Virus record (IMG/VR): IMGVR_UViG_3300048115_000622
Span: 1 to 34,053 of that record
From: a virus
DNA length: 34,053 nucleotides
Reading direction: 5' to 3' (one strand)
Shown here: positions 1-5,780 of the stretch, in pieces
Numbering within the stretch: the first letter of the stretch is position 1
Layout: every line of letters starts with the position of its first letter
The notes under the pieces: generated by a model
The model's database searches: none
Seen by the model: only the letters and a program-made list of their open reading frames with translations
What the model was told of the DNA's origin: nothing
Made by a program: the position numbers and the translations under genes

Positions 1-537
1 TTGAAAAGCATCATGTAAAGTTGAATCTAAGTCTAATTTCCAGTTGTAATCTTTAGATTTTAGTTTGATTACTTTTTGTTCTTCATTTAAACCTAAAACA
101 GAGTCCTTTTTTTTATTTATTTTTTTTATTGATGGTTTATTGATGGTTGTATGATGGTTTGGGGATCGTTTTGCTACTAGTTCTGGTATCGTTTTGCTAC
201 TAGATATAGTAGCGTTTTGATACTGGTAGCGTTTTGCTACTAGTTCTGTTTTGCTACTACCATCTATATTTAATTTATAACAATTTTGACTTTTATTATA
301 TTTTTTCCCTGCATATTCTGACAAATCAACTTTAGATATATAGCTCTCTTCAATCAAAAACTTTAATCCTCTTGAAATAGTACTTCTAGCGGAAGAACAT
401 TTTTTCTGTAAAGTTGTAAGACTTGGATATGATACATTATCATCATTAGCATAATCAGCTAATGCCAATAAAACTAACTTGTAACCTGATTCTTTTATGT
501 CTTGCTCGAAAGCCCAATTAATAGCACTAACACTCAT
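1..537 (-). CDS. Replication initiator, lambda O-like (N-terminal part; gene crosses the contig join)
   Basis: This is the first 179 codons of a 265-residue protein. The reading frame runs off base 1 and continues at 33926 down to the stop at 33666, because bases 1-127 duplicate 33927-34053. The start is ATG at 535-537, one base after the Cro-like gene stops. The first ~95 residues look like a winged-helix DNA-binding domain, with SYPSLTTLQKKC then SRGLKFLIEESYI, as in lambda O and related initiators. The middle is a low-complexity linker with repeated LVAKR and SSSKT words, and it is exactly there that the DNA carries iterons. Lambda O has the same plan: an N-terminal origin-binding domain, a linker coded by the origin, and a C-terminal part that recruits the helicase loader. 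The family call is from visible layout, not from a search. Confidence 0.8.
   Translation of the reverse strand, partial: MSVSAINWAFEQDIKESGYKLVLLALADYANDDNVSYPSLTTLQKKCSSARSTISRGLKFLIEESYISKVDLSEYAGKKYNKSQNCYKLNIDGSSKTELVAKRYQYQNATISSSKTIPELVAKRSPNHHTTINKPSIKKINKKKDSVLGLNEEQKVIKLKSKDYNWKLDLDSTLHDAFQ
130..260. other. Probable replication origin (iterons plus T-rich tract) inside the initiator gene
   Basis: Five copies of a 14-bp word close to CGTTTTGCTACTAG lie head to tail, starting at 167, 190, 213, 230 and 247. Copies 1, 2 and 4 are identical, copy 3 reads CGTTTTGATACTGG, and copy 5 differs at both ends. On the T-rich side, TGATGGTT occurs three times at 130, 141 and 152, an 11-bp period, and beyond that lies an almost pure A/T tract (about 110-130). 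Iterons beside an AT-rich unwinding region within an O-type gene is the lambda origin arrangement. The function is inferred. Confidence 0.75.
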
Positions 538-538
538 A

Positions 539-763
539 TCAAAGTTCCTTCAATTCGTTAAATTCTGGTCTAATATCTGAAACTTTTACTCTACCGTAGG
601 TTAAATTTTCTATACGTATAGCATTTTTTAAAGATGGTACTTTATCCCCATTTTTCCAATAACTTATAGTTGCCTGCGTAACATTTAACTCTTTAGATAA
701 TATTTTCCGAGATGCACTACCGAGCATGTCTATAACTTCATTATACCACATTATAAATTCCAT
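539..763 (-). CDS. Cro-like HTH repressor
   Basis: A small DNA-binding protein of 74 codons from ATG 763, or 70 from ATG 751. The second start has a GGAA six bases upstream and may be the true one. The helix-turn-helix is visible as LSKELNVTQATISYWKNG, and the tail KVSDIRPEF matches the usual C-terminus of YdaS/Cro-type phage repressors. It is the first gene of the minus-strand lytic transcript and faces the CI-type repressor across the switch region, so by position it should repress the CI promoter and commit the phage to lysis. Its stop lies one base before the initiator ATG, so the two are co-transcribed. A promoter fits just upstream (784-812). Confidence 0.8.
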   Translation of the reverse strand: MEFIMWYNEVIDMLGSASRKILSKELNVTQATISYWKNGDKVPSLKNAIRIENLTYGRVKVSDIRPEFNELKEL

Positions 764-783
764 TTATTTATCTTTAGGTTTAT

Positions 784-812
784 ATTTTACTATCTCGTTA
801 ATTAAATATCAA
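784..812 (-). promoter_or_regulatory. Probable early lytic promoter for the Cro-like gene
   Basis: Read on the minus strand, TTGATA (807-812) and TAAAAT (784-789) are separated by exactly 17 bp. Each hexamer matches the sigma-70 consensus at five of six positions. Transcription would begin near 777, a short distance before the Cro-like start, and run through the replication genes. Confidence 0.6.
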
Positions 813-886
813 TAAAAAATTAATCAATAGTTGTATAAATTAAAAATAATAATATGATTAAATTCTAGTAATTTATTAACCACAGG

Positions 887-915
887 TTGCATATTTGTGT
901 GTGTGTATGTATTCT
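887..915 (+). promoter_or_regulatory. Possible promoter toward the repressor gene
   Basis: TTGCAT (887-892) and TATTCT (910-915) are spaced by 17 bp on the plus strand, with a GT-rich spacer. Each hexamer is four of six to consensus, so this is only a candidate. It would give a leader of about 160 bases before the repressor start, containing both palindromes and the octamer repeat. Confidence 0.3.
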
Positions 916-935
916 ATATACAAACATAGCAGGGA

Positions 936-953
936 GGGGGATATATACCCCCC
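936..953. promoter_or_regulatory. GC-capped palindrome in the switch region
   Basis: GGGGGATATATACCCCC is an inverted repeat around TATATA with one mismatch. It is a conspicuous island of G and C in very AT-rich DNA. No T-run follows on either strand, so it does not look like an intrinsic terminator. It may be an operator for the CI or Cro-like protein, or an RNA hairpin in the repressor leader. Confidence 0.4.
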
Positions 954-981
954 TACCAACATAAAATATACAATCATAAAA

Positions 982-1003
982 AAAATATTTGATGAAATAT
1001 TTT
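982..1003. promoter_or_regulatory. Perfect 9-bp inverted repeat, candidate operator
   Basis: AAAATATTT and AAATATTTT flank a GATG spacer, giving a 22-bp perfect dyad between the two divergent regulators. Size and position suit a dimeric repressor. The AT-only half-sites make chance occurrence more likely than usual. Confidence 0.4.
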
Positions 1004-1004
1004 C

Positions 1005-1068
1005 TAGAAAGCTAGCTAGTTAGAAAGCTAGAAAGATAGAAAGATAGAAAGCTAGAAAGATAGAAAGT
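1005..1068. repeat. Eight-unit octamer tandem repeat (TAGAAAGN) before the repressor gene
   Basis: Eight consecutive 8-bp units fill 64 bp. Seven read TAGAAAG followed by C, A, A, C, A or T, and the second unit is the variant TAGCTAGT. The array ends 17 bases before the repressor ATG, so it lies in the leader or promoter zone. Copy-number change would alter spacing there without touching a reading frame. It may also be a set of 8-bp-spaced protein sites. Confidence 0.85.
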
Positions 1069-1085
1069 TGACAAAATGGTGAAAT

Positions 1086-1775
1086 ATGAAAACAAAAAAT
1101 GAAGAAATAGGAAAAAGAATAATAGATGCTTTTCTTGATATAGGATGGAAAAAAGTAGGTATAAAAAAAAGAATAGCAATTGAGCTTAAAGTAGCACCAC
1201 CATCAATAACTAAGTGGATGAATGGCTCTGCTATACCTACAATTGATAAAATATTCTTAATATCAGAAATTACAAAAAAATCCTCCGATTGGATTTTATA
1301 TGGTAAAGATTCTAATTATATAAATAAAGAATCCTTTGTAAAAATAGAAAATAAAAACCAAAGAGAAATAAATATATTGTCATATGTACAGGCTGGGGAA
1401 TTGACTGATTTAAGCACTGATGAAATAGGCGAAAAAATAAATGTTGATTCTCAATGGTTATCAGATGATATCGATTATTTCGGTTTATATGTTAAAGGTG
1501 ATTCTATGTATAATGATGACCATCCAAAATCATTATTAGAGGGATCAGTGGTTGTTATAGACCCAACTAAAAATCCTGAAATTGGAGACGTGGTTGTTGT
1601 TTCTACACCTGAAAACACATCCACAATTAAATTATTATCTGGAGATCATTCTTGTAAGATATTGAAACCGTTAAATAAATCATACAGTAATATATCTGGA
1701 ATGAATTTAGAATTTTCAGAGTGTAATATAATTGGAGTAGCTATTATGTCAGTTCATCCACCTAAAAAATTATAA
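1086..1775 (+). CDS. CI/LexA-type phage repressor (HTH plus S24 autoprotease)
   Basis: The lysogeny repressor, 229 residues. An N-terminal helix-turn-helix (about 10-60) contains IAIELKVAPPSITKWMNG. The C-terminal half is a LexA/CI-type S24 peptidase: a likely self-cleavage site at Ala103-Gly104 (SYVQAGELTDL), the catalytic serine in VKGDSM (Ser140) and the general-base lysine in STIKLL (Lys182). All elements needed for RecA-stimulated self-cleavage are present, so the prophage is probably induced by DNA damage. A GGTGA ribosome site precedes ATG 1086. It faces the Cro-like gene, the standard immunity layout. About 250 bp of AT-rich DNA separates it from the next operon. Confidence 0.9.
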   Translation: MKTKNEEIGKRIIDAFLDIGWKKVGIKKRIAIELKVAPPSITKWMNGSAIPTIDKIFLISEITKKSSDWILYGKDSNYINKESFVKIENKNQREINILSYVQAGELTDLSTDEIGEKINVDSQWLSDDIDYFGLYVKGDSMYNDDHPKSLLEGSVVVIDPTKNPEIGDVVVVSTPENTSTIKLLSGDHSCKILKPLNKSYSNISGMNLEFSECNIIGVAIMSVHPPKKL

Positions 1776-1910
1776 TTATATAAAAACATTAAAAAATCTA
1801 TCAATTTTCATATATTTCATATAAAAATTATTTTAAAAAATAAATATCTCAACCAAAATAAACGCATTTAGTTAAATTTTAATAATATAAACCCAATAAA
1901 TTATAAATTA

Positions 1911-2027
1911 TAAGTTAATTTAAAATTAAATTACACTTTAGGCTAAAATAATATTGACTCATATCTGTATGGCGTGTATATTAAACCATAAGTTAAATAA
2001 ATACATGATATACTTTAGGATAAAATA
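1911..2027. repeat. Degenerate direct duplication (about 45 bp, 77-bp offset) around the recET promoter
   Basis: TAAGTTAA occurs at 1911 and 1989, and ACTTTAGGNTAAAATA at 1935 and 2012, in the same order and with nearly equal offset. The second copy ends on the A of the first ATG of the operon and supplies its AGGA ribosome site. The promoter lies between the two copies, so they may be repressor or activator sites. Confidence 0.5.
1954..1982 (+). promoter_or_regulatory. Promoter of the recE-recT early operon
   Basis: TTGACT (1954-1959) and TATATT (1977-1982) are separated by 17 bp, both five of six to the sigma-70 consensus. This is the best-looking promoter on the plus strand. Transcription should start near 1989, giving a leader of about 38 bases before the ATG at 2027. 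Confidence 0.7.
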
Positions 2028-2335
2028 TGAAAAAGCAAGGTTTAAAAATTGACAATTTCGATGGATTCAAAGAAGTACATCTTGTGGACGGATTTACAAT
2101 AATGCAGAGTATACATTACGAACTTGATTTAACATTATTTTCTGAATTGTTTACTGATGATTTATCGGATGGATTTATAGATCATTTCCCTTATGTTATT
2201 TATCAATATTTTGAGTGTAAAGGTCTCAACGACAATATCGCACAAAATGCTACTCATCATTTATACGAATCAATCAGAGAAGAGGATTACTTAGACTTTA
2301 TGCTAACTCTTGATTGTGATTATAACGCTGCTTAA
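2027..2335 (+). CDS. Hypothetical acidic protein, first gene of the recET operon
   Basis: A 102-residue soluble protein with many Asp, Glu, Tyr and Phe residues, clearly acidic and without membrane segments. I do not recognise the family. It is led by AGGA and begins 45 bases after the operon promoter. Genes in this place, ahead of recombination enzymes in temperate phages, are often nuclease or host-defence inhibitors, and an acidic DNA-mimic role is conceivable, but nothing in the sequence proves that. It was kept as real because of its promoter, ribosome site and tight spacing to the next gene. Confidence 0.65.
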   Translation: MKKQGLKIDNFDGFKEVHLVDGFTIMQSIHYELDLTLFSELFTDDLSDGFIDHFPYVIYQYFECKGLNDNIAQNATHHLYESIREEDYLDFMLTLDCDYNAA

Positions 2336-2359
2336 TTATTAAAAACAGGATATATAAAA

Positions 2360-2557
2360 ATGAAAAAAATATTAACAAAAAAAGAAGCTATGAAATTAGA
2401 TTCATATATTGAGGGCAAAGATGGCGAATATAAATATAAAGATAAAGACGTATTGTGGCACATAAGTAGAGACGGTAAAGACGTAATAGAGCTTAGATTA
2501 TTAAAACCAATTGATCCATATTGGGACGAAAAATTAAAAAGACATATAAAAAGGTGA
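2360..2557 (+). CDS. Small hypothetical protein
   Basis: A 65-residue, lysine-rich protein with alternating charged residues and a WHISRDG segment. An AGGA ribosome site in an ACAGGA...ATATAA leader precedes it, and a very similar leader (ACAGGAGACATATAA) precedes the next small gene. No family recognised. It is probably co-transcribed with the exonuclease gene downstream. Confidence 0.6.
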   Translation: MKKILTKKEAMKLDSYIEGKDGEYKYKDKDVLWHISRDGKDVIELRLLKPIDPYWDEKLKRHIKR

Positions 2558-2579
2558 TAAAAAAACAGGAGACATATAA

Positions 2580-2720
2580 ATGAAAATAGTAGAAAAATTA
2601 GAATGGATTTTACTTACTGATCGACAAATACACCGACCAAGATATACCGAATCAATCAATAAAAATAAAAATCATTCTAATATTATAGACATCGCAAAAT
2701 ATATTAAAAGAAAATGCTAA
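2580..2720 (+). CDS. Very small basic protein (46 aa)
   Basis: ATG at 2580 opens 46 codons ending TAA at 2718-2720. AGGAGA lies seven bases before the start, a strong ribosome site, and the ORF fills the gap between its neighbours without overlap. The product is basic (MKIVEKLEWILLTDRQ at the start, IKRKC at the end). No function can be given. Spacing and ribosome site support a real gene in the recET operon. Confidence 0.55.
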   Translation: MKIVEKLEWILLTDRQIHRPRYTESINKNKNHSNIIDIAKYIKRKC

Positions 2721-2738
2721 AAAAGGAAACACATTATT

Positions 2739-3563
2739 ATGGAAAATTTACAAAATACAATAAATTATTTTGATGCTGATTATATTTCAAGATCAGAATT
2801 AGCAGACATACTAGATATGCCAAAAAAACAATATATTGAAACACATATTAATAAAAATATAATAAATAAAACAACTGATGCTATGAATTTTGGAACTGCT
2901 TGTCATCTGTATCTACTCGAAAATGATCAATTTGATAATGAAGTAGCTGTATATAGTGGTTCAACAAGACGAACAAAGGCTTATAAGGAGTTTTATGAGC
3001 AAAATATAGATAAGATAGTATTGATTCAAGATGAGTTCAATATGCTTAAATCTATGCAAAAAGCAATATCAGAAGATGACATATGCAATGGATTAATTGA
3101 CGGAATACTTGAACAAGCTATATATATCAAGAATTCCAAATACAAACTAAAATGTAAGCCTGATATTTATAATAATAAATTAAATATCGTCTGCGACTTA
3201 AAGACAACAGCAAAAATAGATAACGCATTTTATGGTAAGCTATCAAATAATAAAAGCTATGCAATACAAGCGTACATGTATCAGTTTATGACGAAAATAA
3301 AATATAAACTAACAGTAAAACCAACTTTTAAATTCTTGTTTGTAGACAAGACACCATATTCTAATGTTAAGCTTATAACAGCTAGTGAAGATTATATAAA
3401 TTGGGGAAAAATGTTATTTCAAAAAGCTATGCAATTAAGAGAAGAATATATAAAAGATATAGATAATAATGTATCTAACAAATCAGAGGAAGAGTTTATT
3501 AGTCCAGCTGCATGGAATATGAAAGAAGTTAATGAGTATTTTGAATTGAAAGGAGTAGCGTAA
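2739..3563 (+). CDS. recE: RecE-type exodeoxyribonuclease VIII (PD-(D/E)XK nuclease)
   Basis: A 274-residue 5'-3' double-strand exonuclease matching the C-terminal nuclease domain of RecE. The family landmarks are in order: ISRSELADIL near the start, GTACH at 52-56, KCKPD (Asp142), CDLKTT (Asp153, Lys155) and YAIQAYMYQ at about 174-182. These supply the metal-binding and catalytic residues of the PD-(D/E)XK fold. E. coli RecE is far longer, but its first ~600 residues are dispensable, and phage versions of this size are usual. Its stop overlaps the recT start by one base (TAATG), so the pair is translationally coupled. It resects DNA ends for single-strand annealing by RecT, useful for genome circularisation and exchange with resident prophages. 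Confidence 0.88.
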   Translation: MENLQNTINYFDADYISRSELADILDMPKKQYIETHINKNIINKTTDAMNFGTACHLYLLENDQFDNEVAVYSGSTRRTKAYKEFYEQNIDKIVLIQDEFNMLKSMQKAISEDDICNGLIDGILEQAIYIKNSKYKLKCKPDIYNNKLNIVCDLKTTAKIDNAFYGKLSNNKSYAIQAYMYQFMTKIKYKLTVKPTFKFLFVDKTPYSNVKLITASEDYINWGKMLFQKAMQLREEYIKDIDNNVSNKSEEEFISPAAWNMKEVNEYFELKGVA

Positions 3564-4303
3564 TGAATATTATAAAGCAACCAGTTGACTTTTTATCATA
3601 TTATAGTCAACTTAAACCAAAGTTTGAGAAATTATTTGGTGAAAACTCATCAAAATTTGAAGAAGAAAAAACCTATTTAATATCAATATTAACAAAAGAT
3701 TTAAATCTATTTAATTGCGCAAAAAATAATCCAATAGATTTGCAAAATGCAATTTCATATATAATAACGTCTAAATTAAGTTTAAATCCAGTTTTGGGGC
3801 ATTGTTATTTAATCACATATAGCGGACAAATAAAACTAGAAATATCTTATAAAGGCATGATAAAGCTAATGACAAATGAATGTAATTTAGTTAGCTGTTA
3901 TAGTGAGCTTGTTTATTCTAATGACAAATATAAGCCTAATGGAATATATGAACTTCCAACACATGATCGTGAGCCATTCGGTGATAGAGGGGAACTACAA
4001 GGTGCTTATTGTGTATTTGAATTTAAAAACGGAAGATATAGAAAAGAAGAGATGACATTAAAAATGTTATTAGAAGCTAAATCAATATCTAAAAGCAAAA
4101 ATTCAACTGCATATAGTAAGTTTTCTGATCAAATGTATAAAAAAATTGTAATACGAAGATTAGCAAAACAAGTTCTAGCGGAATCAGGGGCATCATTAGA
4201 AATAACAAACATATTAAATGAAGATAATAAAAATTTTAATTTAAATTCTAATAGCAAAAATGAATTTGAAGAATTTGAAGAATTTGAGGTTATCGATGCT
4301 TAA
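3563..4303 (+). CDS. recT: RecT family single-strand annealing protein
   Basis: A 246-residue recombinase partner of the RecE-type nuclease. Family features include the central LSLNPVLGHCYLI and EISYKGMIKL segments, then a basic C-terminal half with YSKFSDQMYKKIVIRRLAK, typical of RecT. The protein forms rings or filaments on single-stranded DNA and pairs complementary strands. The C-terminus is a short acidic repeat (EFEEFEEFE) coded by a GAATTTGAA repeat, possibly a flexible tail for contact with SSB. A tiny gene starts inside its last codons (4296), showing continued translational coupling. Confidence 0.88.
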   Translation: MNIIKQPVDFLSYYSQLKPKFEKLFGENSSKFEEEKTYLISILTKDLNLFNCAKNNPIDLQNAISYIITSKLSLNPVLGHCYLITYSGQIKLEISYKGMIKLMTNECNLVSCYSELVYSNDKYKPNGIYELPTHDREPFGDRGELQGAYCVFEFKNGRYRKEEMTLKMLLEAKSISKSKNSTAYSKFSDQMYKKIVIRRLAKQVLAESGASLEITNILNEDNKNFNLNSNSKNEFEEFEEFEVIDA

Positions 4304-4430
4304 TAAAAAAATTGTAAAGATAAATAAAATATATGAAGTACTAATTTACAGAAACAATAAATTAATAAATTTTATGGGTTTTTCAAATATAAAAGACGCA
4401 AAAAATTATATAGAGGAGAATAAAAAATGA
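4296..4430 (+). CDS. Very small basic protein (44 aa) overlapping recT
   Basis: ATG at 4296 overlaps the last eight bases of recT, and the TGA stop overlaps the next ATG (ATGA at 4427). GAGG lies six bases before the start, inside the recT tail. The product is about 44 residues, basic, with a beta-rich first half (KIYEVLIYRNNKL) and a helical end. No family recognised. The two-sided stop/start overlap is strong evidence for translation. Confidence 0.65.
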   Translation: MLNKKIVKINKIYEVLIYRNNKLINFMGFSNIKDAKNYIEENKK

Positions 4431-4783
4431 TTAAATGGGATGACTTAAATCGTCAAGAAAAACGGACATGTGTGAGTTTGTTTCCAGAGCAGGCTAAACA
4501 AGATGATGATGAAGATGTTCGTTTAATGGCGTATGAATTGCTAGGATTTACAGAGCAGGCTGAACTGGATACTAATTGGTTAATTAGGCTTCACGCTTAC
4601 CAAGCGTTTGGTTTTACCAAAGAAGCATTATTATATGATGAAAGTGAAGTGATAAAAAAAGAAGCAGAAATTTATTTTAAAATAAAAAATAAATTAGAAG
4701 GTAAAGATAAATCAGACGATCAAAGTAAATTACAAATAATTAAAGAAACATATGAAAAACTTAAGAAATATTTGGGAGAATAA
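4427..4783 (+). CDS. HEAT-like repeat protein, soluble paralogue
   Basis: A 118-residue soluble protein made of repeats of about 22-24 residues. The pattern is Asp-x-x-(I/V)-R-(L)-x-A-Y-x-x-(L/F)-G-F-T: DVRLMAYELLGFTEQAEL, then WLIRLHAYQAFGFTKEALL, then a capping unit EVIKKEAEIYFKIKNKLE. Repeats of this kind fold as HEAT-like helical hairpins that serve as protein-binding scaffolds. The C-terminal 30 residues are charged helix. A paralogue with the same repeats and the same IKNKLE ending lies on the opposite strand at 31618-32091, but with a membrane anchor. It sits directly after the recombination genes, coupled by ATGA. Partner and role unknown. Confidence 0.75.
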   Translation: MIKWDDLNRQEKRTCVSLFPEQAKQDDDEDVRLMAYELLGFTEQAELDTNWLIRLHAYQAFGFTKEALLYDESEVIKKEAEIYFKIKNKLEGKDKSDDQSKLQIIKETYEKLKKYLGE

Positions 4784-4784
4784 G

Positions 4785-5081
4785 ATGTATATAATAACAA
4801 ACAAAATTATTGAAGAAAGACATAACAAAATAAAATCTATCGTAAAAAAAAATAAAGGTATTATTTTAAGTAAAAATTTACCAATTAAAACAACAGAGAA
4901 AGTTAAGCTAAAATGCAAACATGGGCATGTGTGGGAAGTTTCAGTGCAAAATTTGATTAATAAAAAAACATGGTGTAAAGTCTGCTCTCAAACTAGACAC
5001 TTGAAAGTATATACATTAGATGATGTAATTAATAAATCAGAATTTTCAAGAAAGAATTGGGCATTGCCTAAAATCGCCTGA
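4785..5081 (+). CDS. Small treble-clef / zinc-ribbon protein
   Basis: 98 residues from ATG 4785, chosen over an earlier in-frame ATG at 4752 because GGGAGA sits just upstream and the previous gene stops one base before. Residues 44-67 read CKHGHVW ... WCKVC, a Cys/His set (Cys44, His48, Cys64, Cys67) typical of treble-clef zinc fingers that accompany HNH or Very-Short-Patch-like nucleases. No nuclease domain follows, so it is either a stand-alone DNA-binding finger or the remnant of a longer endonuclease. The N-terminal 40 residues are basic helix. Confidence 0.7.
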   Translation: MYIITNKIIEERHNKIKSIVKKNKGIILSKNLPIKTTEKVKLKCKHGHVWEVSVQNLINKKTWCKVCSQTRHLKVYTLDDVINKSEFSRKNWALPKIA

Positions 5082-5100
5082 TATAAAATGGAGAATATTA

Positions 5101-5526
5101 ATGAATAATAAATTTAATATATATAATATAATACAGTTTTGTTTTAATTATGTGATATCACCCTTATTTTATATGAGTATTGCTTTTGTTTTTAGCTTAT
5201 TTTATGTAAATATGTGCTACAGATTTGGATTAGCATTTGTATATTTATCTTGTATAGTTTTTTTTATATATAGAATCAAATATAAAAGAAATAATTTTGA
5301 TGAATTCAAAAAATCTCAAAGATTTAGAGTACATGTATATGTAAATACAACAGTTATAACAATTATATTAGCTGCACTATTAACATATTTGTATTTTCAA
5401 ATAACTTTATGTTCTCCGATAGTTGGCTATGCTGTTGCAGTCATAGGGATGTTGTATTATTGGTGTGGCTGGATACATCCTGAAGAACAAAAAAGAAGAG
5501 ACCAATTTAAAAAAGGAATATATTAA
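5101..5526 (+). CDS. Multi-spanning membrane protein, last gene of the recET operon
   Basis: 141 residues with about four hydrophobic segments (roughly 15-36, 41-57, 81-101 and 106-124) and charged, lysine-rich ends and loop. GGAGA precedes the ATG. No family recognised. It closes the plus-strand early operon and ends one base before the convergent exported-protein gene, leaving no room for a terminator. A membrane protein expressed next to lysogeny genes could act in superinfection exclusion, but that is only positional inference. Confidence 0.65.
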   Translation: MNNKFNIYNIIQFCFNYVISPLFYMSIAFVFSLFYVNMCYRFGLAFVYLSCIVFFIYRIKYKRNNFDEFKKSQRFRVHVYVNTTVITIILAALLTYLYFQITLCSPIVGYAVAVIGMLYYWCGWIHPEEQKRRDQFKKGIY

Positions 5527-5527
5527 A

Positions 5528-5716
5528 TTAATAATTATTAGAGTATATTTGATTATTATGATAATGCTCGCCTGTATTTTGGGATTCATATGGGTCCATG
5601 CTTTGATGACCCTCAACATATGATCCATTTGATGTTGTATAACTATTAACATAATGGCTTGCAAAAGAAGAAAAAGAAATTAGTGATAATATTAAAGATA
5701 TTGTTATTTTTTTCAT
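5528..5716 (-). CDS. Small exported protein (signal peptide), possible lysogenic conversion gene
   Basis: 62 residues starting with a textbook signal peptide: MKK, a hydrophobic stretch, then SSFASHY with likely cleavage after Ala19. The mature ~43-residue part, with YVNSYTTSNGSYVEGHQ then SMDP, is rich in Tyr, Asn, Ser and His and contains the G-S-Y-V-x-G-H kind of motif found in small secreted proteins of Proteobacteria. It lies downstream of the integrase on the same strand, at the edge of the lysogeny region, where prophage-expressed 'moron' genes often sit. Weak ribosome site. Function unknown. Confidence 0.65.
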   Translation of the reverse strand: MKKITISLILSLISFSSFASHYVNSYTTSNGSYVEGHQSMDPYESQNTGEHYHNNQIYSNNY

Positions 5717-5780
5717 TATTTAACTCATTGTTTATTAAAACAATAAATGTTACATTTATATTAATAAAAATCAATATATT

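Noticed and set aside
1005-1068. CRISPR array
   Set aside because: The 8-bp units are contiguous, with no spacers and no cas genes.
5727-5744. Terminator after the integrase gene
   Set aside because: ATTGTTT-ATTA-AAACAAT is a weak AT-rich hairpin with no T-run on the transcribed strand.
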